DNA from: Pseudomonas folii
GTDB lineage: Bacteria; Pseudomonadota; Gammaproteobacteria; Pseudomonadales; Pseudomonadaceae
NCBI RefSeq assembly: GCF_014357575.1
Contig: NZ_JACONW010000013.1
Span: 1-62,910, forward strand
DNA length: 62,910 bases
Reading direction: 5' to 3'
Shown: positions 52,776-62,448 of the stretch, piece after piece
Layout of the letters: every line of letters begins with the position of its first letter
How positions within the stretch are numbered: the stretch's first letter is position 1
Notes under the pieces: generated by a model
What the model was told of the DNA's origin: nothing
Seen by the model: only the letters and a program-made list of their open reading frames with translations
Database searches by the model: none
Translations under genes and position numbers: made by a program

Positions 52776-55157
52776 ATGCCACTGAACGAATTAAAGATCC
52801 TCCTCATCGAAGACAGTCCGCAAGATGCGGAATTGACCCTTTTGTCCCTGGAGGCCAGTGGTATCAAAGTTGACTCGACCCTGGTGCACAATCATCAGGG
52901 TGCCTCCCAGGCGCTGGGTCAGGAAGTCTTTGATGTGGTGTTGTGTGACTTTCTGTTGCCGGGCTCTTCCGGCGCAGAAGTCCTGAAAATTGCTCAGCAA
53001 TTAGCGCCGGAAACTCCCTTCATTTTTCTCTCAGGCATTTTCGGCGAGCAGCAAGCCGTAGAAATGATGCGCCTGGGCGCGGTGGATTACGTCCTCAAGC
53101 AAAACTTCAAGATGCTGCCCAAGGCCGTCAGGCGGGCCGTATCAGAGGTACGCGAAAGGACTCAGCGTCGAGCAGCGGAAACCGCCCTTCAGGACGTGGA
53201 AGTGCGGGCCCGGCTGGCCATCGAAGCAGCCATGATGGGCGTGTGGGAGATTCAGCCCGCCACCGGCCGGATGCTTTGGGATGAGCGCTGTAATGCCTTG
53301 TACGAAATCCTGCCCAACACCGCGGTCAATCTGCGGTTTCTTCTGGATCGCTGCCATCCGGATGATCGACCGCTACTTGACTCAAAGATCAGTGCAGCCA
53401 TCGCGCGGGAATCCGACTATCAGATCGAATACCGCGCCCTGATGCCCGGAGGCCGATCGCGCTGGCTGTTCTCCAGTGGCCGTTCGGTGTTCGAAGACGG
53501 TCAATGTGTGCGCATCACGGGCGTCATGCAGGACATCACTGAGCGCAAGCAGGCCACCCGTGAGCTCGTTGAGCTGAACGAGGTATTGGGCGCCCGTATT
53601 GAACAGCGTACCCGTGAGCGGGACCGGATCTGGGAGCTGTCCAGAGAACTGCTGGCCGTCCTGCAACTGGACATGACACCGATTTCCTTCAACCCGGCCT
53701 GGGAAGCAACACTGGGCTGGTCCCATGAGCAAATCAGTCAGATGCGCTTGTGGGAGTTGATCCACCCGGAAGATTTCGACACGACCCTCCACGAAATGGA
53801 GAGCATCGCTCAGGGCAATGTATCGACACGCTTCGTCAACCGGATGAAGCATAAGTCAGGTGATTACCGCTGGCTGTCATGGACCATCGTGCCCGAGGAT
53901 GGGCTGATGTATGCCGCCGTCCGTGACATTACCGAAGAGCGCGCGGTCATTGATGAATTGGCTGCAGCCAACCAGCGCCTGCGATCCCAGATCAGCGAGC
54001 GGGAACGCATTGAAGCCGATCTGCAGCAAATGCAGCGCCTCGAAGTGGTGGGTCAATTGACTGCCGGCGTCGCTCATGACTTCAACAACCTGCTGACCGT
54101 GATTCTCACCAGTACCACCTTCGCGATCAGGGATATCGAACGCGGCACACTGGACAAGACCGTCAAGCGCTTGCAGAACGTCAAGGATGCGGGCGAGCGC
54201 GGTGCCAGGCTCACGGCCCAATTGCTGTCGTTCTCCCGACGCCAACGGTTGCAACCTACCGCGATCAACCTTAACGACACCATTCGCGGCATGGGCACCC
54301 TCCTCGGTCGCGCACTGGGCGGCAGCATCTGGATCGAGACCGATCTGGCCAGTGATCTGTGGTACGCCATGGGCGATCCGACCCAGACCGAGATGATCAT
54401 TCTCAACCTTGCGATCAATGCGCGAGATGCCATGTCCATGGGCGGATCGCTGTGCTTCTCCACGTTCAACGCGCAAATCACTCAGCCTGCGGTCCGCCCC
54501 GAAGATCCGGAGCCAGGCAAATATGTGGTTCTGGCTATCCGCGACTCAGGCAGCGGCATGAGCCCTGAAACCTTGCTGCGCGCGTTCGAGCCGTTCTACA
54601 CCACCAAGGATGTCGGAAAGGGTTCAGGTCTGGGTCTGGCTCAGGTGTTCGGTTTCGCCAAGCAGTCAGGCGGCGGCGTGATGATTGAAAGCGAACTGGG
54701 TGTGGGCACGAGGGTTCTGGTCTATCTGCCCAGCGTTGATAAGCCTGCCGTCCTGCCGGAAGAAAAACCCCTGAATCAGGCCCCGGCGCAGGTAGGTGGG
54801 GCGCACACGATTTTGCTGGTAGATGATGATCCCGAGGTTCGAGCCGTGACCGTGCAGATGCTCGAATCCATGGAGTACAAGGTCAAGCAGGCGAAAGACG
54901 GCGCGATGGCGCTATCGATGCTGGATCAGAGCGTCGACCTGGTACTCACTGATTTCGCAATGCCGGGCATGACCGGTGGCGAGCTAGCCAGCCTGATCCA
55001 TAAAAAATATCCCGCCCTGCCCGTGCTGTTTGTCACCGGCTATGCCGATACCGACGTGTTGGGCCTCAATGGCTCGGCAGTGGTACAAAAGCCGTTCAAC
55101 GAGATCGACCTGAGAAATAAACTGCACGACGTCTTGAGCAAAGCAGGCCGTCGCTGA
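52776..55157 (+). CDS. Hybrid histidine kinase: REC-PAS-PAS-HisKA-HATPase-REC
   Basis: A 793-residue soluble protein. The N-terminal receiver (about 5-125) has its aspartate at residue 58 in VLCDFLLPG and the lysine in VDYVLKQNF. Two PAS/PAC domains follow (about 145-260 and 290-395), then the kinase with the histidine in GVAHDFNNLLTVI (about 430), N box LAINARDAM, and G boxes DSGSGM and GSGLGL. The C-terminal receiver (about 680-790) has VLTDFAMPGM. It is the third gene after the phytochrome and its receiver. A relay from phytochrome to its N-terminal receiver is an attractive inference. No output domain is present. Confidence 0.92.
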   Translation: MPLNELKILLIEDSPQDAELTLLSLEASGIKVDSTLVHNHQGASQALGQEVFDVVLCDFLLPGSSGAEVLKIAQQLAPETPFIFLSGIFGEQQAVEMMRLGAVDYVLKQNFKMLPKAVRRAVSEVRERTQRRAAETALQDVEVRARLAIEAAMMGVWEIQPATGRMLWDERCNALYEILPNTAVNLRFLLDRCHPDDRPLLDSKISAAIARESDYQIEYRALMPGGRSRWLFSSGRSVFEDGQCVRITGVMQDITERKQATRELVELNEVLGARIEQRTRERDRIWELSRELLAVLQLDMTPISFNPAWEATLGWSHEQISQMRLWELIHPEDFDTTLHEMESIAQGNVSTRFVNRMKHKSGDYRWLSWTIVPEDGLMYAAVRDITEERAVIDELAAANQRLRSQISERERIEADLQQMQRLEVVGQLTAGVAHDFNNLLTVILTSTTFAIRDIERGTLDKTVKRLQNVKDAGERGARLTAQLLSFSRRQRLQPTAINLNDTIRGMGTLLGRALGGSIWIETDLASDLWYAMGDPTQTEMIILNLAINARDAMSMGGSLCFSTFNAQITQPAVRPEDPEPGKYVVLAIRDSGSGMSPETLLRAFEPFYTTKDVGKGSGLGLAQVFGFAKQSGGGVMIESELGVGTRVLVYLPSVDKPAVLPEEKPLNQAPAQVGGAHTILLVDDDPEVRAVTVQMLESMEYKVKQAKDGAMALSMLDQSVDLVLTDFAMPGMTGGELASLIHKKYPALPVLFVTGYADTDVLGLNGSAVVQKPFNEIDLRNKLHDVLSKAGRR

Positions 55158-55178
55158 CCCTCCCTTTATTGACCTCTC

Positions 55179-55496
55179 CTAGATCAGCAGGGCTGCGCCA
55201 ATCTCGGTCAGCCCACTGATGATGTGCTGGGTGTACGGAAACGCCGGATCCTCATCCAGCACCCGCTCCGACACCAGTAGCCCCTCCTTCACCAATACGT
55301 CTACGGCGACTACGCACTCTGTGATCGTGGGAACCCGTATCTGGGAGCGGATCAGCCGGGTATAAATCTGGCCGAACGTGAGCTTTCTTGCCCCTGCAAG
55401 ATTGAGCACCCGGACGGCAGTCAATACTGCGAGATCAACCGTGTATCGGTCATCGACGGTCGGCAATCGGCAGGGTTCAGTAACGGGGGACGGCAT
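55179..55496 (-). CDS. Hypothetical protein, winged-helix-like, 105 residues
   Basis: Not firmly recognised. A soluble helical protein with ARKLTFGQIYTRLIRSQIRV and PTITECVVAVDVLVKEGLLV, which has the spacing of a helix-turn-helix followed by a wing, in the manner of small transcription factors. It converges on the hybrid kinase gene with 21 bases between. The ribosome site is weak. It may be a small regulator of the region; this is a guess from its shape. Confidence 0.55.
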   Translation of the reverse strand: MPSPVTEPCRLPTVDDRYTVDLAVLTAVRVLNLAGARKLTFGQIYTRLIRSQIRVPTITECVVAVDVLVKEGLLVSERVLDEDPAFPYTQHIISGLTEIGAALLI

Positions 55497-56098
55497 AAGC
55501 GAAGGGATCTGAAAGATAAATCGGAGAAAAGACGCTCTTCTGCCACAAACAAAAAATCATGATAACGCGCAGACTTTAAACGGCATGCGGACTATCACAT
55601 GCCTGCGTGGCAAACCGAGACTTCAAATAGTGATTAGCACGCCCAGACAGGCAGCAATATACTTTATATAAAGCGCTGAAAATCAGGCGTAACCGACTTC
55701 ATTAACACAACATTAAAAGAGCAATACTTTCTACAAAAAATACCAACTTCCAGCGATGGACAAAGCTTATCAGATCACTAAACCTAACTGCAATTAGGTT
55801 TATGAAATAGCTACGAAACGCCTCAAATTCAATTTTTGACGCAATAAAACACCCATATATTCTATATATCGACATTTAAAACCAATAAACCACCTTAAAA
55901 CTGTTAATACCCGTCCCTAAAAATCAGTCAAAACTCAAAAAACACCGATTGAGGCCATGTGCCATCATTTAATAAAAAACTTTATCCAAATATTCTATTC
56001 GTCAGTGAACTTTTAATCCTGGCGCTGGACTTAACGTTCGGCCGATCGCCGCAACCGCGTTTATTTATTTCTCCAAACCATTAATCGAGATTTAATCG
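55497..56098. other. 602-base AT-rich gap before the GH3 unit
   Basis: Clearly richer in A and T than the rest of the window, with runs such as TATTCTATATATCGACATTT and AATAAAAAACTTTATCC. No coding frame with a ribosome site is present. It should hold the promoter and control sites of the small protein/GH3 unit, and the base composition suggests a target for the H-NS-like protein MvaT. Confidence 0.5.
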
Positions 56099-56353
56099 AT
56101 GACCAGACCCATGCTGTCTGTTTTCAGCGCAGTGCTGCTCTGCGCCCATAGTTTGTCTGCCTTGGCGGCCGACTCTGCTTCTGCGACCAACACTGCAACT
56201 TCCACAGAACAAATTCGCGTGCAGGTCGAGGCCAAGCGCGACCAACTGACCGGGGTTGCCAACGTCAGTACACCAACGACAAAAGGCCCCTCTGCCGTGC
56301 TCAACGCACCGGTGGCCACCGACGACGCTCCAGCGCAGGCGCAACGTCCATGA
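56099..56353 (+). CDS. Small exported protein coupled to the GH3 gene
   Basis: An 84-residue protein with a signal peptide MTRPMLSVFSAVLLCAHSLS ending near ALA (residue 23). The mature part is short, hydrophilic and Ala/Thr/Pro-rich (ATNTATSTEQIRVQVEAKRD), likely disordered. Its stop overlaps the start of the glycoside hydrolase by four bases (ATGA), so the two are translated together. I do not recognise a family. It could be a chaperone, a secretion or processing helper, or simply a translational leader for the enzyme. Confidence 0.7.
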   Translation: MTRPMLSVFSAVLLCAHSLSALAADSASATNTATSTEQIRVQVEAKRDQLTGVANVSTPTTKGPSAVLNAPVATDDAPAQAQRP

Positions 56354-59094
56354 ATCAGTCCCACTATCAGCCGATCGCCTCCGCAAAAAGGACGCCCGCC
56401 TTGTCAGCCTTCAAACACACCCTCGGCCTTAGCCTGCTGACCTTCAGCATTCTGCAGGCCAACCTGGCTCTCGCAGCCGTGACGCCAGCCACTGGCAACG
56501 ACGTTGAAGCCCGTGTCAGTTCGATTCTGGACAACATGAACCAGTCCGAGAAGATCAACTTCACCCGTGTAAACGACGGGCACATGATTCCGCCGCTGCT
56601 GAAGTGGGGCATCAAAGGCACCACGGCGTACGACTCGTCCATGGGCGTGCACGTCAACAACGCCACCTTCGGTGCGCAGTACCCTTCGCAGTCTGCCCTC
56701 GCCGCAACCTGGAGCATCAACCGCGCCAAAGAGTTCGGCCTGGCCATCGCCTACGAAACGCGCATCTCTGGCGGCCAGCAAATGCTGTCGCCAGGCGTCA
56801 ACCTGTACCGCACGCCCTACAACGGTCGTTCAGCCGAATATATGAGCGGTGAAGATCCATTCCTGGGTGCGGTGCTGGCTCCAGCGGTGGTCAACGCCAT
56901 TCAGGCGCAAGGCATCCAGGCCAGCGGCAAGCACTACCTGGCCAACGAACAGGAAGCCAATCGTCAGGCGGTCAACGTTATCGCTGACGAACGCACCCTG
57001 CGCGAGCTGTATCTGCCGGGCTTCGAGTCGATGGTGAAAAACTCCAACGTCGCCTCGATCATGTGCGGCTTCAACAAAATCAACGGTGACTACGCCTGCG
57101 AAAACCATCACCTGATCACTGAAGTGCTCAAAGGTGAATGGGGTTATCAAGGCACCGTAATCAGTGACTTCAACGCCATTCACGATGCGTTCAAGGGTGC
57201 CTGGGCAGGTACCGATATCGACATGCCGTCGGGTCTGCAATTTACCGAAGCCAACCTGCTGCCGTACCTCTGGAGTGGTCAACTGACCCAGAACGTCATC
57301 GATGACAAGGTCAAACGCAACCTGCGCGCCATCGTCAGCTACGACTTCCAGGAAAACCTCAACACCGCGAAGACGCTGGACCACCCGGAGTACGGCGCAC
57401 GTGCAGCATTGAACACCGCACGTGAATCCATCGTGCTGTTGCGCAACGAAAACACCACTGAAGGCAAACCGCTGCTGCCACTGGCCAAGACTGCCAAAAT
57501 CGCAGTGATCGGTGACTGGGCACACGAGGCACCGGCATCGCCATTCGGCACCGCCAACTCGCCGCCCAACAGCTACGTCACCGAGCTGAGCGGTTTGCAG
57601 CAACTGGCGTCGAGCAGCTCGAATGTCACTTATCTGTCCGAGCTGAGCCTTAACCCGAAATCCGCGGCCTGGTACCAGCCTGCCACGGGTAGCAACGGTG
57701 TGAACAACTCTGGGGTGAAAGCCGAGTACTTCTCCAACACCAGTTTTTCGGGCAGCCCAAGCGTGACCCGTGTCGAGCCAGGTGTGAACCTCAACTGGAC
57801 CACCGGCACCAACGAAACCAATGCTGGCACCACCGCCGTATCCGGTTTCAGCCCTTCAGCGGGTGCGTTCTCGGCTCGCTTTACGGCGAACATCAAGCCG
57901 ACGGTTTCCGGCGCTCACGTGTTCAAGGTACGTGCAGACGGTCCTTACAAGCTGTGGGTCAACGACGAGCTGGTGTTGCAGAGCGACGGCGTGCCGTACT
58001 CCGCCGACGTCGTGAACGCCATGACCACCTCCGGCAAAACCGCCGCGCTGGTGGCAGGCAAGTCATACTCCGTGAAGCTGGAATACCAGCGCGTGCAGGG
58101 TAACTTCATCCCTGCACTGGGCGGCGTGACCGGCGTGCAGATGAGCTGGGCGTCCCTGCGTCCGCCGAAGGATCTGTCGAAATACGACGCGGTAGTCGTC
58201 GCGACTGGTTCCAATTACGAGCACGAAGGCGAAGGTTCCGACCACGGTTTCGAACTGCCCGACCAACAGGCTGAACTGATCAGCTTTGTGACCCGCGCCA
58301 ACCCCAACACCATCGTGGTAATGCACGGCGGCGGTGTTGCAGACATGCAGCCTTGGGCTAACAAAGTCGGCGCTACCCTGCAAGCCTGGTTCCCGGGTCA
58401 GCAAGGCGGTCAGGCATTGGCAGAGATCCTGTATGGCAAGGTCAACCCTTCGGGCAAACTGCCGATCACCATCGACAAGAAAATCGAAGATAACCCGAGC
58501 TATGCGTCCTATCCGGACCCGGCTGCTTACCGTGGCGACAATGCGCTGACCGAGATGACCTACAGCGAAGGCCTGTACATGGGCTATCGCGGTTATGACA
58601 AGAAACACGCAAAACCGCTTTACCCATTCGGCTACGGTCTGTCATACACCACGTTCGGCTATAGCGATCTGAAACTGTCGACCAACGTGCTGAGCCCTGG
58701 CGCAACCATCGACGTGAAGTTCACGTTGACCAACACCGGCGACAAGGCTGGCTTCGAAGTGGCACAGCTGTATGTGCAACCGGTGAAACCTGCGGTTGAT
58801 CGTCCGGAAAAAGAACTCAAAGGCTTTACCAAGGTGTACCTGCAACCGGGCGAGAGCAAGACCGTCAGCATCCCGATCGACTCGCGCTCCCTGGCCTACT
58901 ACGTCGACAAGACCGCAAGCTGGGATGTGGACGCTGGCAAGTTCAAGATCCTCGTGGGTTCCGACTCAGAGAATCTGACCCTGAACCGCACCTTGACCAC
59001 GCTGTTCCCGGAACACCTGACCACCCGCGACAGCAACCCGCTGCCATTGCCCCTGCGCAAGGCCGTACAGGTTAACGCCACTCAGACCTACTAA
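56350..59094 (+). CDS. Exported family 3 glycoside hydrolase (beta-glucosidase-like) with PA14 domain
   Basis: A 914-residue enzyme cutting beta-linked sugars from glycans or glycosides. A signal peptide ends near ALAA (about residue 43). The GH3 barrel (about 50-335) shows GEDP at 167-170, KHYLANE at 194-200 and the nucleophile aspartate in VISDFNAIHD (residue 273). A PA14 domain (from VKAEYFSN, about 457-600) is inserted in the second GH3 domain. The motif YEHEGEGSDHG after it probably supplies the acid/base glutamate. The C-terminal fibronectin-III-like domain (about 770-890) includes GFEVAQLYVQP. Its substrate, likely a plant glycan, is inferred. Confidence 0.9.
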   Translation: MNQSHYQPIASAKRTPALSAFKHTLGLSLLTFSILQANLALAAVTPATGNDVEARVSSILDNMNQSEKINFTRVNDGHMIPPLLKWGIKGTTAYDSSMGVHVNNATFGAQYPSQSALAATWSINRAKEFGLAIAYETRISGGQQMLSPGVNLYRTPYNGRSAEYMSGEDPFLGAVLAPAVVNAIQAQGIQASGKHYLANEQEANRQAVNVIADERTLRELYLPGFESMVKNSNVASIMCGFNKINGDYACENHHLITEVLKGEWGYQGTVISDFNAIHDAFKGAWAGTDIDMPSGLQFTEANLLPYLWSGQLTQNVIDDKVKRNLRAIVSYDFQENLNTAKTLDHPEYGARAALNTARESIVLLRNENTTEGKPLLPLAKTAKIAVIGDWAHEAPASPFGTANSPPNSYVTELSGLQQLASSSSNVTYLSELSLNPKSAAWYQPATGSNGVNNSGVKAEYFSNTSFSGSPSVTRVEPGVNLNWTTGTNETNAGTTAVSGFSPSAGAFSARFTANIKPTVSGAHVFKVRADGPYKLWVNDELVLQSDGVPYSADVVNAMTTSGKTAALVAGKSYSVKLEYQRVQGNFIPALGGVTGVQMSWASLRPPKDLSKYDAVVVATGSNYEHEGEGSDHGFELPDQQAELISFVTRANPNTIVVMHGGGVADMQPWANKVGATLQAWFPGQQGGQALAEILYGKVNPSGKLPITIDKKIEDNPSYASYPDPAAYRGDNALTEMTYSEGLYMGYRGYDKKHAKPLYPFGYGLSYTTFGYSDLKLSTNVLSPGATIDVKFTLTNTGDKAGFEVAQLYVQPVKPAVDRPEKELKGFTKVYLQPGESKTVSIPIDSRSLAYYVDKTASWDVDAGKFKILVGSDSENLTLNRTLTTLFPEHLTTRDSNPLPLPLRKAVQVNATQTY

Positions 59095-59101
59095 GCATCA
59101 G

Positions 59102-59129
59102 CATTCAGGCTCAAGGACGAGCCTGAATG
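59102..59129. terminator. Hairpin shared by GH3 and TetR genes
   Basis: CATTCAGGCTC and GAGCCTGAATG pair across a six-base loop, reaching into the last codons of the converging TetR gene. No strong T-run follows on the plus strand. Confidence 0.6.
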
Positions 59130-59761
59130 TCCTTCCCCAAACGCCGCAAATAGATGTCGAACACCGCCATCACATCCACCTCTTCAGGGCTTCTCAGCCA
59201 CTGAATCTGCAAGCCATCCATGACCGAGAAAATCTCCTGGGCCATGGCCTTGATGTCAATGTCCGCACGAATTTCCCCCGCCTCTATCAACGCCGTCAAA
59301 TGACCGCGAGCGTGATCGTGGGTGAGATGAAACCGTTCCTTGTGCCAGGAACACGCAGGGTGTGCTTGAGACAGGCTTTCGGTATTCATCACCATTGACG
59401 CCTGGCATTCGGCAGCATCCTCGATACTGAACCCCATGCTCAACCTCAGGAATTTGAGAAAGCCGGTCAGTGTCAGCTCGGTCGTGAGATCGCGAAACCT
59501 CGAAGTCACCCGTTGATCACGGCGCTCCAGCAGTGCAGCCAGCAACGCCTCTTTGTTCGGGAAATGATGCAGCAGGCCTACCGTGGTGATACCGGCAAGC
59601 GCCGCAACGTCACGCATCGATGCGCTGGTGTAACCATCCCGGGCGAAAATGACCGTCGCCGCGTCCAGCAGAGCAGTTCTGCGCATCTCCCCCTTGGGGG
59701 CCCGGCGACGCTTGGGCGAAAGCTCTTCGCCTGATTCATTCCCTGATTCGTCAACTGACAT
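59111..59761 (-). CDS. TetR-family transcriptional regulator
   Basis: A 216-residue repressor-like protein. The DNA-binding domain (about residues 27-75) has DAATVIFARDGYTSASMRDV and AALAGITTVGLLHHFPNKEA, the typical TetR helix-turn-helix; the rest is a helical ligand-binding and dimer domain. It starts 22 bases after the MATE gene stop on the same strand, so it is probably co-transcribed and represses the efflux genes. The ligand is unknown. The ribosome site is weak. Confidence 0.88.
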   Translation of the reverse strand: MSVDESGNESGEELSPKRRRAPKGEMRRTALLDAATVIFARDGYTSASMRDVAALAGITTVGLLHHFPNKEALLAALLERRDQRVTSRFRDLTTELTLTGFLKFLRLSMGFSIEDAAECQASMVMNTESLSQAHPACSWHKERFHLTHDHARGHLTALIEAGEIRADIDIKAMAQEIFSVMDGLQIQWLRSPEEVDVMAVFDIYLRRLGKDIQARP

Positions 59762-59783
59762 AAAAATCCGATAACAACTGCAT

Positions 59784-61145
59784 TCAAATTTTCCCGGCGC
59801 TCGCTGGCTGGGCCCGACGTATAAAGAATCGCTTGGCGGTGATGGACGCGACCCAGGTCGACAGCAATGCGATCAACGCGTTACCGGTAAACGTACCCGG
59901 CATCAACCCGCTGCTTCCGAACAGATGCGTGCCGGCGAATATGAACGGTACGGTACCGACCGTTGACCGAAGCCAGGCAAACACAGCGACCAGCCATGGC
60001 CGCTGCATCGTCACGAACACCGCAATCGAGACGAAATCCAGACCAATGAGCACCCACAAACCACCGCCAAACTGGCAGAACGCGAGAAACAGCACTCGGC
60101 CCTCACCTTCCAGGTTGTAGAAGTCCGCAATAGGCCCGCTTGCCAACAGCAACAATCCCCAGACAACCAGACCATAGACAATGACCAGTTTGCGGGTAAA
60201 GGCAATTGCCGAATGCGTCCGCTGATCCAGAAGAGCGCCGATATTCTGTCCCAGCACCGGTGCCAATGCACTCGGCAAGGCAAAAAAAGCGCAGTAGGAA
60301 AACTGCAGGACCCGATCAAGAACCGCCATTGCCGCCAGGGCCGAGGTGCCGAACGTGGCCACGCTCGAGACAAGATACGCCACCCCCACCGGGGTCGCCA
60401 GATTGCCCACCATGGCAGGCAAGGCAACTCTGAACGTGCGCGTGACATGCATGCGCAGCAGTTTGAACTTGATGGACATCGCCAGCCCGACGTGGCGACG
60501 CACCCAATACAGCCCCAGACAGGCAGACATGAACGCAGACAAGGCATAGGAAAGGCCTGCCCCTTCCAGCCCCAGATCCAGGACGAAAATCAGCAACGGA
60601 TCGGCAATCGCCAGCGTAGCGGCGCCCGACAACACCACCCACAACGCCCGACGACTATCCCCGGCGGTGCGCAGAATCTGCGCGGTCATCTGCATCAACG
60701 ACTGCAGCACACTGAATGGCAACGTCAGCCAGATAAATACCCTTGCCGCTTCATAGGTCGCAGCATCAGCACCGAGCAGATGAGTCACCGGGACGATCAA
60801 CGCCAGTTGCAAGGCAGCTGACAGACCGCACACGACAAGCACCATCAACATCAGGCTGGCGGTGAAGCGCGAGACGGCCTTGGTCGCACGATGCCCGATA
60901 CGCTCGGACAACACCGTCGCCGCCGCGATAATCAAACCGTTGGCCAAAGCACTGTTGAGAAAGATCAACACCTTGGCGATGCCGACCGCGGCCAGCAGCA
61001 AGGGCTGGTGCAGCATGGAGACATAGACCAGCGTCAGGATGTCTACCAGAAACACCGCGAACAGGCTCAGGGCACTGGTGCTGGTCATCACCAGGATATG
61101 GCGTGCTATGAGCCCTTCAGTAAACTTCGCGCGGGCTACCGCCAT
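59784..61145 (-). CDS. MATE-family efflux transporter
   Basis: A 453-residue inner-membrane exporter with twelve predicted helices in two six-helix halves. Family features are FLVDILTLVYVSMLHQPLLL in helix 1 and RTAGDSRRALWVVLSGAATL after helix 5. MATE carriers move cations or drugs out in exchange for Na+ or H+. The ATG at 61145 is chosen for GGGGA upstream over a TTG at 61157. The TetR gene follows at once and an MFS gene precedes it by 145 bases on the same strand. The cargo is not evident. Confidence 0.85.
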   Translation of the reverse strand: MAVARAKFTEGLIARHILVMTSTSALSLFAVFLVDILTLVYVSMLHQPLLLAAVGIAKVLIFLNSALANGLIIAAATVLSERIGHRATKAVSRFTASLMLMVLVVCGLSAALQLALIVPVTHLLGADAATYEAARVFIWLTLPFSVLQSLMQMTAQILRTAGDSRRALWVVLSGAATLAIADPLLIFVLDLGLEGAGLSYALSAFMSACLGLYWVRRHVGLAMSIKFKLLRMHVTRTFRVALPAMVGNLATPVGVAYLVSSVATFGTSALAAMAVLDRVLQFSYCAFFALPSALAPVLGQNIGALLDQRTHSAIAFTRKLVIVYGLVVWGLLLLASGPIADFYNLEGEGRVLFLAFCQFGGGLWVLIGLDFVSIAVFVTMQRPWLVAVFAWLRSTVGTVPFIFAGTHLFGSSGLMPGTFTGNALIALLSTWVASITAKRFFIRRAQPASAGKI

Positions 61146-61290
61146 CACATTCCCCAAACAGGCAATACTTCGCCAGCAGCAGTGGCGAAGCTCATTCAGG
61201 CGGCGATTCTAGCGGTGTGCCGGTTCGGTTGCTATCGTCGCTTCGGGATATCTACCGAGGGCCGACCAAGGGTTTGGAAGCCGTTGCGAT

Positions 61291-62448
61291 TTACTCCGGC
61301 AGCGGCTCGGAAACCGGCCGGCCCATCAACAGAACGGCAAGCAGAATGGAAAGCCCGACAAAGCACGCGGCGGCGTAGCCAAGACTCTGCAGCCCAAACG
61401 AATCAATCATCCGTCCGCCCACAATAGCGCCCAGGCCGATGCCCAGATTGGCACCCGAGATATTCAGCGACGCGCCAAAAGCCGTCGCGCCCTCAGCGGC
61501 TTTCATGACCCGCACATGGCTGACCAGAAACAGCGCAGCCTGAGTAATCCCCCAGGTCGCCAACGCCATCGCCAGAAAAACCGGCGAGTGAATGCTCGGT
61601 ATCAAAGCGACCATGCCCGCCACCATGAACGTGCAGAACACGATAGAAGCCATCAGCGGATGCTTGTCCACCGCCCGACCGCCCAACGAGTTGCCGATCA
61701 GGCCCACCGCACCAAATGCCATCAGACACCAACCCACCACGGTGCCGTTGAAACCTGCCAGCCGTTCGAGGATGTCGGCCAAATAGGTGTAAGCCGTGAA
61801 CATCCCGGAGAAAACCAGTACGGACAGCAACACATGGCCTTGCAGGACTGGGCTGCGCAGAACTCTCATCTGTTGGCGCAGCGAAGCGTCTTGCCGGGTA
61901 ACGTGAATGGTCGGCAGATACACGAACAGCAGCAACGCCTTGGCCAGTGCCAGCACCGCAAGCATGCCGAACGCCATACGCCAGCCCACGGCATCCGCAA
62001 CCAGCGTGCCCACCGGAATCCCAAACACCGTGGCGCAGACGATCCCGAACGTGATCTTTGCCATGGCCCGTCCCGCGTGCTCCGGGCCGACCAGATCGAC
62101 CGCAGTCTCGCTGGCCAACGCCCAGAACACTGGCAACCCGAGTGCAGGTATGAGTCGCGCAATCCCCATCACTGCAATATTGGGACTTAGCGCCGCAAGG
62201 GTATTGGCGAGCGCAAACAGCACCATTACGGTCACGAACAGCTTCTTGCGTTCAAAGCGCGCGAAATACGCGGTCAGGAACGGACCAAAACAGGCCACCG
62301 TGAACGCGAACAACGTCACCAGCAACCCTGCTTGCGGGATGCTTACCTCAAGGTCCCGGGCGATGCCGGGGAGTAGGCCAACAATGACAAATTCGGTTGT
62401 CAGCACAGTAAAGCCTGCGGCCGACAACAGCAGAATGGGTAACAGCAT
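61291..62448 (-). CDS. MFS transporter, drug:H+ antiporter-1 family
   Basis: A 385-residue inner-membrane carrier with twelve predicted helices. TTEFVIVGLLPGIARDLEVS in helix 1 and the loop 2-3 segment ARFERKKLFVTVMVLFALAN are typical of AraJ/sugar-efflux relatives. It resembles the MFS protein at 47994-49181 in family but not closely. GGAG lies six bases before the ATG. It is the first gene of a minus-strand run with the MATE and TetR genes; whether they form one transcript is uncertain because of the 145-base gap. Confidence 0.85.
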   Translation of the reverse strand: MLLPILLLSAAGFTVLTTEFVIVGLLPGIARDLEVSIPQAGLLVTLFAFTVACFGPFLTAYFARFERKKLFVTVMVLFALANTLAALSPNIAVMGIARLIPALGLPVFWALASETAVDLVGPEHAGRAMAKITFGIVCATVFGIPVGTLVADAVGWRMAFGMLAVLALAKALLLFVYLPTIHVTRQDASLRQQMRVLRSPVLQGHVLLSVLVFSGMFTAYTYLADILERLAGFNGTVVGWCLMAFGAVGLIGNSLGGRAVDKHPLMASIVFCTFMVAGMVALIPSIHSPVFLAMALATWGITQAALFLVSHVRVMKAAEGATAFGASLNISGANLGIGLGAIVGGRMIDSFGLQSLGYAAACFVGLSILLAVLLMGRPVSEPLPE

